From NCBI GenBank assembly GCA_016931615.1, contig JAFGEL010000052.1:1-64000 (forward strand): DNA of 64,000 nt. Reading direction: 5' to 3'. This document shows, piece by piece, positions 53,785 through 64,000 of this stretch. A model generated the notes under the pieces. It saw nothing but the letters and a program-made list of their open reading frames with translations. It did no database searches and was not told the DNA's origin. A program made the translations under genes and the position numbers. The stretch's first letter is position 1, and each line of letters begins with the position of its first letter. Source of the DNA: Desulfuromonadales bacterium. GTDB lineage: Bacteria > Desulfobacterota > Desulfuromonadia > Desulfuromonadales > Geopsychrobacteraceae.

Positions 53785-55277
53785 GGCTGAACAGTCGTGG
53801 TGCCACCATCCAGCCATGCTGCGACCAAACGGCTCCAGTCCTCTCTCGGACTGTCAAGAGTCAAGTGGGTAGCCTGTACCTGCTGCAGCAATGTATCCAG
53901 CATTAAATGAACTCTTTCAATGTCGACATCAGTAAAATGTTGATCATTGAAAGCGATCAGCCAGGCCATCTGGAAAGCGGCGGGCAATGGCGTCAAACGG
54001 TCCTGTTTCAGGATTTCGCGAAGAATCCTGCCCCGTTGAATGGCGACATCCATCGAAGCTTCCAGTTTTGCTCCAAAACGGGTAAAAACCTCCAACTCGA
54101 GAAACTGAAGGTAATCGAGCTTCATGCGCCCGGCTTCCTCTTTAATCCGCGGGTGCTGAGCCTGTCCGCCAATCCTTGAAACCGAGCGAGCGATGTCGAT
54201 AGCGGGGCGGAAGCCTCCGGCAAAGAGTCCGCGATCAAGATAAATCTGCCCGTCGGTAATGGAAATCAAGTTGGTGGGGATGTAGGCAGCAATTTCCCCC
54301 AGCTGGGTCTCTACGATCGGCAGCGCTGTCATACTGCCGCCGCCATGGGCGGCATTCAGGCAGGTGGCACGTTCCAACAGTCGGGCATGGACTGAGAAGA
54401 TATCTCCCGGGTAAGCTTCGCGTCCGGGCGGGCGCCGCAACAACAGAGACAGCTCCCGGTAGGTTTTGGCGTGGGTCGCCAAATCATCATAGACCACCAG
54501 AGTATCATGCCCCTGCTGCATCCAGAACTCGGCCACGGCACAGCCGCAAAAGGGGGCAAGGTGCTGCAAACCGGGCATACTGCTGGACTCAGCAACCACA
54601 ACAGTCGTATGCTCCAAGGCCCCATAATCGCGCAGGGTCTCAATAACATTCACCACGGTTGAGCGTTTCTGGCCAATCAACACATAGACACAAAAAACAT
54701 CCTTCCCGTTCTGATTGATGACGGCATCAAGCGCTAGAGCGCTGCGGCCAAGGCCATCGTCACCGACCAGCAACTGGCGCTGACCCTTGCCGACAGGAAC
54801 CAGAGTATCAATAATTTTGACGCCCGTATAAAGGGGAGCATGCACAAAATCACGGTGAACAATAGGTGGCGCAGGAGTTTCCAGTCGCTGCCAGGCCGTG
54901 GGGGTAAGCTCTGGGCCGCCGTCGAGAGGGGCAGCCAGGGGATCGATGACTCTGCCGAGTAAATTGTTTCCAACCGGAATACTCAAACGCCGACCGGCAA
55001 GACGGACCGGGGTTCCCGAGGTCAGATCACTCGTTTCACGCAGGAGGATGGCACCGATGCGGGTTTCATTCAGGTCGAAAACCAGGGCCCGGCTACCATC
55101 CTCAAAATCCAGGATGTCATCCATAGCCGCTGAGGGAAGGCCGGTGACCCAGGTGATCCCGTCACCAACGGAGAGAACTTTGCCCCGCTCGGCAATCCGC
55201 AATGCCGGTTGATAACTTTCAAGCCAAGCGGCCTGTTGCGCCAAAGGACCGAGAGGCTCCGTGTTAGTAGGCCACAT
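53781..55277 (-). CDS. atpA: N-ATPase alpha subunit with altered Walker A
   Basis: A 498-residue alpha subunit (start at 55277, GGAG seven bases upstream; the stop of atpF lies 11 bases inside). It carries [17 protein letters not shown] near the N terminus and [24 protein letters not shown] (split) near the middle, both typical of F1 alpha. The P-loop reads GDDGLGRS (172-179) where other alpha subunits have GDRQTGKT/S, so the phosphate-binding Lys is Arg. Alpha sites are non-catalytic, so the enzyme may still work. Other segments, such as IGQKRSTV and [19 protein letters not shown] (split), are normal. Confidence 0.92.
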   Translation of the reverse strand: MWPTNTEPLGPLAQQAAWLESYQPALRIAERGKVLSVGDGITWVTGLPSAAMDDILDFEDGSRALVFDLNETRIGAILLRETSDLTSGTPVRLAGRRLSIPVGNNLLGRVIDPLAAPLDGGPELTPTAWQRLETPAPPIVHRDFVHAPLYTGVKIIDTLVPVGKGQRQLLVGDDGLGRSALALDAVINQNGKDVFCVYVLIGQKRSTVVNVIETLRDYGALEHTTVVVAESSSMPGLQHLAPFCGCAVAEFWMQQGHDTLVVYDDLATHAKTYRELSLLLRRPPGREAYPGDIFSVHARLLERATCLNAAHGGGSMTALPIVETQLGEIAAYIPTNLISITDGQIYLDRGLFAGGFRPAIDIARSVSRIGGQAQHPRIKEEAGRMKLDYLQFLELEVFTRFGAKLEASMDVAIQRGRILREILKQDRLTPLPAAFQMAWLIAFNDQHFTDVDIERVHLMLDTLLQQVQATHLTLDSPREDWSRLVAAWLDGGTTTVQP

Positions 55278-56013
55278 GGGCAAACTCCGCAAACCCACTC
55301 AAATCGTCTTTGATACTTGCATACAGAACCCATGATCCGATGGTAACACGTAAGCCCGCCAGGAGTTCAGCATCCTCTTCAAAATGAACTCTGGTCTCAA
55401 GTCCGCTGACCTTGATGAGAGCCTCTTTCAACGCCTGTCGTTGAGCGGCTGACAAGCGATAGGCACTGACGACTGAAATCACCTCAGGACCTTCTCCCCT
55501 TTGGTTTTTCAAGGCCAGAGCCTGATCATCTGAAAGTGCTGACAAGCCGTGCAGCAAGAGCGTTAACAGACGCGCTTCCAGCTCCGGCCCTGCTGCCTGG
55601 GAAAGCAGCCGCGTCGCAAATTGTGCCCCCTGCAACAAGGCACGATGTTCAAGCTCGTGTTGCGCCTTGGTTCGCTGACGCGACTCCTTGGCCTGAGTTT
55701 TTTCACGTTCCTGAGCCAAGGCGGACGTCAATGCTTCCAGCCGTCGCAATCGTTCTTCATTAAGCTCCTGCGCCAGAACTTCTCTGGCTTGCTGACGCTC
55801 CTGATCCCAGACGGCGAGACGGTTTTCATATTCGGACCTCAGCTGTTCGGCCTCTTCATTCATGTGTCTGGCAGCACTGATTTTCTCCTCAACAGCGGCG
55901 CGACGACGGGCCAGTACATCCAGAACCGGTTGGTAAAGAAAGTGCTTTAAAATCCACACCAGGATGAGGAAATTAATGATCTCCAGCAAAAAAGTGGACC
56001 AGCTCAGTTCCAA
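55264..56013 (-). CDS. atpF: N-ATPase b subunit with delta-like C-terminal part
   Basis: A 249-residue peripheral-stalk protein. One N-terminal helix ([20 protein letters not shown], about 8-27) anchors it, then a long charged coiled coil (about 40-130), then a C-terminal part (about 140-245) that resembles the delta/OSCP subunit: [17 protein letters not shown] and [15 protein letters not shown]-ATPases lack a separate delta gene and have such elongated b subunits. It lies between the c and alpha subunit genes and overlaps atpA by 14 bases. Confidence 0.92.
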   Translation of the reverse strand: MELSWSTFLLEIINFLILVWILKHFLYQPVLDVLARRRAAVEEKISAARHMNEEAEQLRSEYENRLAVWDQERQQAREVLAQELNEERLRRLEALTSALAQEREKTQAKESRQRTKAQHELEHRALLQGAQFATRLLSQAAGPELEARLLTLLLHGLSALSDDQALALKNQRGEGPEVISVVSAYRLSAAQRQALKEALIKVSGLETRVHFEEDAELLAGLRVTIGSWVLYASIKDDLSGFAEFAHVAY

Positions 56014-56065
56014 AACAATGATCCTTTACAGCTATGTGATCGTTTGCTACCCGTGCAATTCCCAC

Positions 56066-57023
<958 letters not shown>

Positions 57024-57301
57024 GAGTCATTCTCTCAGGAAAAGATAGACATTCAAGGCGCCACAGATCAATCCGGCGACAATAAAACCCATTGTCCAGC
57101 GCACCGAATAGCCATCCGCTAAAGAGTCCAGCCAGAGCCCCAGATAGGCCCCACCAATCAGCGGCAGAACAAACAACAGCCCCAACGTTCCGATATAAAC
57201 CGTCTGGCTGAAAATATTCGCCCGCCTGTTTTTGGCATCCTCTATGCGCCGCGTCTGCTTTTTAATCTGCTTCTGCAGATCATCCAGCTGCGGCATCCGG
57301 T

Positions 57302-59106
<1,805 letters not shown>

Positions 59107-59216
59107 TTAAATTATACAACCAAATGTCAACATTCATATTCGAACAGCAGATATTTTCAGGATGTCCCACGGTCATAATTAAGAATCCGCAGGTAAAATC
59201 AGGCAGACGTGACAAA

Positions 59217-59246
59217 TCGCCCTGGCCGGCTCAGCGGCCAGGGCGA
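59217..59246 (-). terminator. Terminator downstream of ychF
   Basis: A perfect 11-bp stem (59217-59227 with 59236-59246) with an 8-base loop lies 21 bases past the ychF stop. Only a short ATTTGT follows on the minus strand, so termination may be incomplete. Confidence 0.6.
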
Positions 59247-59266
59247 TCATTGCCTAAAGGAGGAAT

Positions 59267-60361
59267 TCACACATTAAAGCGGAAATGCATCACATCTCCG
59301 TCAACAACCCGGTAGTCTTTGCCTTCCAGCCTGAGCAGGCCTTTTTCTTTGGCCCCAACCTCGCCGCCGGAATTGACGTAATCATCATAAGCGGTCACTT
59401 CAGCGCGAATAAATCCTTTTTCAAAGTCGCTATGAATAACACCGGCCGCTTTGGGAGCCAGAGCGCCGTCACTGACTGTCCAGGCCCGTACCTCTTTGGG
59501 ACCCGCGGTGAAGTAGGTGATGAGCCCGAGCAAGCGATAGCCGGCCTGAATCATGCGATCAAGCCCTGACTCACCAAGCCCGAGTTCCTTGAGAAAGTCC
59601 TGTTTTTCATCACTGTCCAGTTCGGCGACTTCCGCTTCAATTTTACCGCAGATTGTGACCATCTCCGCCCCCTCTGCCAAGGCATGATCACGAACCTTCT
59701 GAACAAAGGGATGCTGCCCGTCAAGGTCGTCTTCGGCAACATTGGCCACATAAAGGATCGGCTTCATGGTGATTAAATGCAGTTCAGCGATAGCTTTGCG
59801 TTCCTCAGGCTCAAGTTGAGCAGCCCGTGCCGGCTGACCTTCGTTCAACAAGGCGGTAATTTTTTCGAGCACCTGCAATTCCAGCTGAAGCTTCTTATCG
59901 CCGCTTTTAGCCTGTTTTTTCCCGCGCAGAATGCGTTTTTCGACACTCTCCAGGTCAGCCAGATTCAATTCCGTCTGGATCACTTCGATGTCGCGCAGTG
60001 GATCAACGTCACCATCCACATGCACGACATTGTCATCTTCAAAACAACGAACGATATGCGCTATGGCATCAACCTGGCGGATATGTCCGAGAAACTGATT
60101 TCCGAGCCCTTCGCCTTGACTGGCACCGCGCACTAATCCGGCAATATCGACAAACTCCATCGTCGTCGGGACAATTTCCTTCGGATTAACAATTTCCGCC
60201 AGTTTATCCAGCCGCGCATCGGGAACAGCGACAACCCCGACATTTGGCTCAATCGTGCAGAAAGGATAATTGGCAGATTCCGCACCGGCCGACGTAATGG
60301 CATTAAAAATTGTCGATTTACCGACATTCGGCAGGCCGACGATACCGCACTTAAAACCCAT
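59267..60361 (-). CDS. ychF: Obg-like ATPase YchF
   Basis: A 364-residue P-loop protein with G1 motif GLPNVGKST, switch segments, and NVAE (in [11 protein letters not shown]) where GTPases have NKxD, the change that makes YchF prefer ATP. A coiled coil lies in the middle and a TGS-like domain at the C terminus ([13 protein letters not shown] and the final DVMHFRFNV). YchF associates with ribosomes and influences stress and translation initiation. It is encoded by itself between two terminators. Confidence 0.95.
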   Translation of the reverse strand: MGFKCGIVGLPNVGKSTIFNAITSAGAESANYPFCTIEPNVGVVAVPDARLDKLAEIVNPKEIVPTTMEFVDIAGLVRGASQGEGLGNQFLGHIRQVDAIAHIVRCFEDDNVVHVDGDVDPLRDIEVIQTELNLADLESVEKRILRGKKQAKSGDKKLQLELQVLEKITALLNEGQPARAAQLEPEERKAIAELHLITMKPILYVANVAEDDLDGQHPFVQKVRDHALAEGAEMVTICGKIEAEVAELDSDEKQDFLKELGLGESGLDRMIQAGYRLLGLITYFTAGPKEVRAWTVSDGALAPKAAGVIHSDFEKGFIRAEVTAYDDYVNSGGEVGAKEKGLLRLEGKDYRVVDGDVMHFRFNV

Positions 60362-60374
60362 GACAAGTCCCTCT

Positions 60375-60411
60375 AAAAACTGATAGCCGGGCCTCGAGGC
60401 CCGGCTATCAG
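60375..60411 (-). terminator. Intrinsic terminator of hppA
   Basis: A 32-base perfect palindrome (60380-60411) gives a 14- to 16-bp stem and is followed on the minus strand by five Ts (60375-60379). It lies about 25 bases past the hppA stop and just ahead of ychF. Confidence 0.85.
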
Positions 60412-60436
60412 ATGATTCACTGTCGTAAAAGCGTTC

Positions 60437-62452
60437 TTAAACAAGCAGCGGCGCAATAACCAGCGAGACAACGCTCATCAACTTGATGAGAATATTCATC
60501 GCGGGCCCCGAAGTATCTTTGAAGGGATCGCCGACCGTATCACCGATAACCGCTGCAGCATGAGCTTCACCGCCCTTGCCTTCGCCCTCGAGCTGTCCGC
60601 TCTCGATGTATTTTTTGGCGTTGTCCCAGGCACCGCCACCATTAGACATCATCAGTGCCAGAAGCACACCGGCCAGAGTCGCACCGGCCAGCATACCACC
60701 GAGGGCTTCCTTGCCCAGCAGAAACCCGATCAGAACCGGAGCGACAACGGCAACAACACCGGGCAGAATCATTTCCCTCAAAGCCGCCTTTGCCGAAATA
60801 TCGACACAGCGCTGCGAATCCGGCTTGACCCCTTCTTTACCTTCAAGCAGCCCCGGAGTCTCGCGGAACTGGCGACGGATTTCATCAACCATAGCTCCGG
60901 CGGCACGACCAACGCTGGTCATGGTCAAAGCGCCGATAAAGAACGGCAATGCCCCACCGATCAACAGGCCGATGACAACCATCGGGTTGATCAGGTTAAT
61001 GCTTTCAAGACCGACGGTTGTGGCATAAGCGGAGAACAACGCCAGGGCAGTCAGAGCCGCGGAGCCGATCGCAAAACCTTTGCCGATGGCAGCCGTGGTG
61101 TTACCGATAGCGTCGAGTCCGTCGGTAATTTTCCGCACATCCGGACCAAGACCGGCCATTTCCGAAATTCCGCCGGCGTTATCAGCGATCGGACCGTAGG
61201 CGTCAACGGTCATGGTGACACCAACAGTGGCCAGCATTCCGACGGCCGCAATGCCGATGCCGTAGAGACCGGCAAAATAATTGGCGATAAAAATCCCGAC
61301 AGCAATGATGATAATCGGCAAGGCAGTGGATTCCAGGCCTACGGCTAAACCGGTAATAATATTGGTCGCCGGACCTGTTTTACTGGCTTCGGCAATCCGT
61401 GCAACCGGAGCATGGGCCGTGTAATATTCCGTCACCTGACCGATGGCGATTCCAGCCAGAGTACCGGCAAGAATAGCCCAGAAAATCCCCGTGTTCAGAC
61501 CGGCAATCTTGATGTAAATGAATGCGGCCACAAGGAAACCGGCAGCAGCAACAAAAGTCGTATAATGCAGCGCTTTAGCCGGATCCATACCTTTAAGAAC
61601 CTTCATGGAAGCGATACCAAGCACAGAGAAGACCAACCCGATCATGGCCAGAGCCAGTGGCAGGAGCATTGCGCTCGATTGTACTGCAGCGCCGACACCC
61701 AGTTTACCAAGCAACTCGGGACCAGCCGCGGCGGCAATCGCCATAGTCGCAATAATGGAACCGACATAGGATTCGAAAATATCCGCGCCCATACCGGCAG
61801 TATCACCGACACAGTCACCGACGTTATCGGCAATGACACCCGGGTTACGTGGATCATCTTCCGGGATACCGGCTTCAACCTTACCGACCAGGTCAGCACC
61901 GACATCAGCGGCTTTCGTATAAATGCCGCCACCGACGCGGGCAAACAGGGCGATCGATGAAGCTCCCATGGCAAAACCATTAATATATTTTGCCGTTTCC
62001 GGGCTGCCGCCAAAAAACACGTAGGCAATGCCGACGCCGACCAGGCCCAGAGAAGCAACAGCGAGGCCCATGACCGCGCCACCATTAAAGGAGACCTCCA
62101 GAGCTTTAGCCTGACCATGGGCGCGAGCAGCTTCAGACGTTCTGACATTGGCCCGGGTCGCTGCTTTCATGCCGATAAAGCCGCAGGTCATTGAACAGAC
62201 AGCACCGCCAAGAAAAGCCAGGGCGGTCTGAAAACTCATTGCTATCGAGATCAGAATAAAAACCACAACAATGAAAATTGCCAGGACACGATATTCCCGC
62301 CCGAGAAATGCCATGGCACCAGCATGGATATCATCAGAAATCTCATGCATTCTTTCATCACCAACCGGCTGCGCCTTAACAATATTGTAAAGCACAATCG
62401 CGATCACAAATCCGACTACTCCCAGGATAGGAGCCCACATTTGCAGTTGCAT
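60437..62452 (-). CDS. hppA: Membrane-bound ion-translocating pyrophosphatase (K+-dependent type)
   Basis: A 671-residue membrane protein with about 16 helices. It hydrolyses PPi and pumps H+ or Na+. Signature [26 protein letters not shown], and the ADIFESY segments are present, as is the C-terminal [25 protein letters not shown] has Ala where K+-independent enzymes have Lys, so it belongs to the K+-dependent group that includes the Na+ pumps. The transported ion cannot be fixed from this alone. Start MQLQMW follows GAGAGG. Confidence 0.94.
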   Translation of the reverse strand: MQLQMWAPILGVVGFVIAIVLYNIVKAQPVGDERMHEISDDIHAGAMAFLGREYRVLAIFIVVVFILISIAMSFQTALAFLGGAVCSMTCGFIGMKAATRANVRTSEAARAHGQAKALEVSFNGGAVMGLAVASLGLVGVGIAYVFFGGSPETAKYINGFAMGASSIALFARVGGGIYTKAADVGADLVGKVEAGIPEDDPRNPGVIADNVGDCVGDTAGMGADIFESYVGSIIATMAIAAAAGPELLGKLGVGAAVQSSAMLLPLALAMIGLVFSVLGIASMKVLKGMDPAKALHYTTFVAAAGFLVAAFIYIKIAGLNTGIFWAILAGTLAGIAIGQVTEYYTAHAPVARIAEASKTGPATNIITGLAVGLESTALPIIIIAVGIFIANYFAGLYGIGIAAVGMLATVGVTMTVDAYGPIADNAGGISEMAGLGPDVRKITDGLDAIGNTTAAIGKGFAIGSAALTALALFSAYATTVGLESINLINPMVVIGLLIGGALPFFIGALTMTSVGRAAGAMVDEIRRQFRETPGLLEGKEGVKPDSQRCVDISAKAALREMILPGVVAVVAPVLIGFLLGKEALGGMLAGATLAGVLLALMMSNGGGAWDNAKKYIESGQLEGEGKGGEAHAAAVIGDTVGDPFKDTSGPAMNILIKLMSVVSLVIAPLLV

Positions 62453-62484
62453 CTGTTTTTGCCTCTCTTCGTTTGTGTTTAAAG

Positions 62485-63057
62485 TTAATCGTACAGGTTA
62501 TAACTGTTGTATGAATTCATCGCAGCAACGACTCCGTCAACCAGAATCTTTTCTGCAGCTTCGGCAGCGACATCAAGAAGTGTCGACAACCCTTTTTGTT
62601 CATCGGGAGCAAAGCGACTCAGCACATGGCCGGTAATATTGCCGTGCTCGGGCCTGCCGATGCCGATGCGCAGACGAACAAAGTTGTCAATACCAAGCTT
62701 GGCGACAATGTCTCTGAGGCCATTGTGCCCCCCGTGCCCACCACCGGGTTTAATTCTTATACGGCCGAAAGACAGATCCAGATCGTCATAAATCACAATC
62801 AAATCCCCCGGAGTCAATCCGAGGGACTGGTAAGCAGCATTTACACTGGAACCACTGCAATTCATGAAAGTCTGGGGTAGAAGGACCGTAGTCTCCTGGA
62901 CAACTAGGCGGCCGACTCCGTAAATCCCCTGGTAACCTTTTTTTTTCAGAGCAATCCGGTGGCGCTGGGCAACCTGTTCCGCAACCATAAAGCCGACATT
63001 GTGCCGGGTCGCCTGATATTTTTCTCCGGGGTTTCCCAGTCCGACCAGTAATTTCAC
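62485..63057 (-). CDS. pth: Peptidyl-tRNA hydrolase
   Basis: A 190-residue enzyme that releases tRNA from drop-off peptidyl-tRNA. It starts [21 protein letters not shown] (split), giving the catalytic His and Asn, with FMNCSG and [26 protein letters not shown] (split) following. Length is normal. It lies 21 bases after the L25 gene, and the prs-L25-pth order is common in bacteria. Confidence 0.96.
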   Translation of the reverse strand: MKLLVGLGNPGEKYQATRHNVGFMVAEQVAQRHRIALKKKGYQGIYGVGRLVVQETTVLLPQTFMNCSGSSVNAAYQSLGLTPGDLIVIYDDLDLSFGRIRIKPGGGHGGHNGLRDIVAKLGIDNFVRLRIGIGRPEHGNITGHVLSRFAPDEQKGLSTLLDVAAEAAEKILVDGVVAAMNSYNSYNLYD

Positions 63058-63078
63058 CGCTCAACCAGACAGAAGTGA

Positions 63079-63711
63079 TTAATTACTCTCTTCATCCTCG
63101 GCAGCAGCAGCCTCTTCACCCTCACCGCCATCTTCGGTTGCGACAACTTCTTCCTTATGACCGACAACGGTAATGACGGTAAAGTTGACATCATGAACCA
63201 GCTCAACCGCCTCCGGGACCTGCACCTCTTCGATGTGGACCGTGTCGCCAATCTCAAGGGCTTCAACATTGATATCAATAGCCTGGGGGACTTCCGTCGG
63301 CAGACACAGGACTTCAAGTTCCTTACGAATCAGCTGCAGTGAACCACCCATTTTCTGTCCGGCCGAAGTACCGACAACGTTCACAGGCACCATAAAAGTC
63401 GACTTCTGCTGCAGGTTGATAGCGTGAAAATCGGCACTGATCATTTCCCTGCGAAGCGGATGGAAATCTGCATCTTTAAGCACGACAACCTTGCCGTCAA
63501 TTGCCGGTGCCCCTTTCAGGGTCATCAGGGTATTCCAACCAGCCTCACCTGAAAGAGCATTTTCAAGCTCCTTGGGATCGACGACAATCGCCTGAGCATC
63601 AAGATTTTTACCATAGACAACAGCCGGCAGCTTACCGTCCGCGCGTAATTTACGCGCAACGCCCTTACCGCTTGCCTCACGAATTTCTACATTCAGTTCT
63701 ACCTGGGCCAT
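63079..63711 (-). CDS. rplY: 50S ribosomal protein L25/general stress protein CTC
   Basis: A 210-residue two-domain protein. The N-terminal L25 domain (about 4-95; GKGVARKLRADGKLPAVVYG) binds 5S rRNA, and the C-terminal TL5/CTC domain (about 100-185; MGGSLQLIRKELEVLC) is the extra part of the long form. An acidic tail follows. It lies between prs and pth, as in many genomes. Confidence 0.94.
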   Translation of the reverse strand: MAQVELNVEIREASGKGVARKLRADGKLPAVVYGKNLDAQAIVVDPKELENALSGEAGWNTLMTLKGAPAIDGKVVVLKDADFHPLRREMISADFHAINLQQKSTFMVPVNVVGTSAGQKMGGSLQLIRKELEVLCLPTEVPQAIDINVEALEIGDTVHIEEVQVPEAVELVHDVNFTVITVVGHKEEVVATEDGGEGEEAAAAEDEESN

Positions 63712-63760
63712 CTAATTTATCCTCCCTTAACTTGGGTCGTGTCCTGATGATACTTATCAA

Positions 63761-64000
63761 CTAAACAAACAGCGAACTGACCGATTCAGCGTTATTGATT
63801 CTGCGTATCGCTTCAGCCAGAAGGTGGCTGACGGACAGAGGCTGCAACCGGTCACATTGTTCGACCTTACTTTGAACCGGAATGGTATCGGTAATAAACA
63901 CTTTCTCCAGCGGACTCGCGATAATCCTGTCGAGTGCCGGGCCGGATAAAACACCGTGAGTCGCACAGGCGTAAACGGCAACAGCGCCCTTATCCTGTAA
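63761..64000 (-). CDS. prs: Ribose-phosphate pyrophosphokinase, C-terminal part
   Basis: The last 79 codons of prs; the start lies beyond the window. Read on the minus strand, the frame gives YACATHGVLSGPA, FITDTIPV and the final VSSLFV, all typical of PRPP synthetase. It makes PRPP for histidine and nucleotide synthesis. The stop is at 63761-63763, 49 bases ahead of the L25 start. Confidence 0.93.
   Translation of the reverse strand, partial: LQDKGAVAVYACATHGVLSGPALDRIIASPLEKVFITDTIPVQSKVEQCDRLQPLSVSHLLAEAIRRINNAESVSSLFV

Overview
The window reads as a chromosomal segment of an anaerobic, strongly signal-transducing deltaproteobacterium of the Desulfuromonadales type (Geobacter/Desulfuromonas/Pelobacter relatives). 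This is an inference from gene content. The citrate synthase resembles the eukaryotic-type enzyme described in Geobacteraceae. There are a hybrid cluster protein, a membrane pyrophosphatase, an N-type rotary ATPase, three sigma-54 activators and many PAS/receiver kinases. I saw no tRNA, rRNA, CRISPR array, insertion sequence or prophage gene. Most genes are packed in operons with 1-4 base overlaps.

Layout. 1-10.1 kb (all minus): a chemotaxis operon (receiver, degenerate receiver, CheW, chemoreceptor with tandem CZB domains and a Cys-rich insert, CheV). It lies downstream of a sigma-54 activator and a 1199-residue multi-PAS kinase. Between them is a complete sigma-54 control region: repeated upstream sites, a consensus IHF site and a -24/-12 promoter. 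10.2-18.1 kb (minus): a TAXI-type TRAP transporter with its own sigma-54 promoter, and upstream a DctB/DctD-like pair plus a LuxR-type response regulator. 18.3-31 kb: a dCache chemoreceptor, RlmI-like rRNA methyltransferase, a second methyltransferase, an NRDE/TANGO2 protein, an OmpA lipoprotein, citrate synthase, dusB with an NtrBC-like pair, and dnaB.

31-40 kb: a structured intergenic element, a UPF0316 membrane protein, an M23 peptidase, hisI-hisG and hcp. Divergent from hcp, across FNR/HcpR-like operators, is a four-gene operon: an ABC-type binding protein with no signal peptide and an N-terminal DUF1858-like domain, a HypB/UreG-like GTPase with CxxC motifs, an ABC ATPase without any permease, and a small zinc-ribbon protein. 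I regard this as the best candidate for an undescribed system, perhaps cytoplasmic metal or metallocofactor handling. 40-49 kb (minus): a lipoprotein binding protein, a hybrid kinase, an HD-GYP response regulator and a PilZ protein, which look like one sensing-to-effector c-di-GMP pathway, then another hybrid kinase.

49-64 kb: an alanine-glyoxylate-type aminotransferase (plus), then on the minus strand rpsF-rpsR-DUF2232-rplI (without the usual adjacent dnaB), an N-ATPase operon in the order D-C-Q-B-E-F-A-G that lacks atpR, ychF, a K+-dependent-type hppA, pth, the L25/CTC gene, and the 3' end of prs running off the window. The ATPase and pyrophosphatase are both ion pumps. The c-subunit residues do not fit a canonical Na+ site, so the coupling ion is uncertain.
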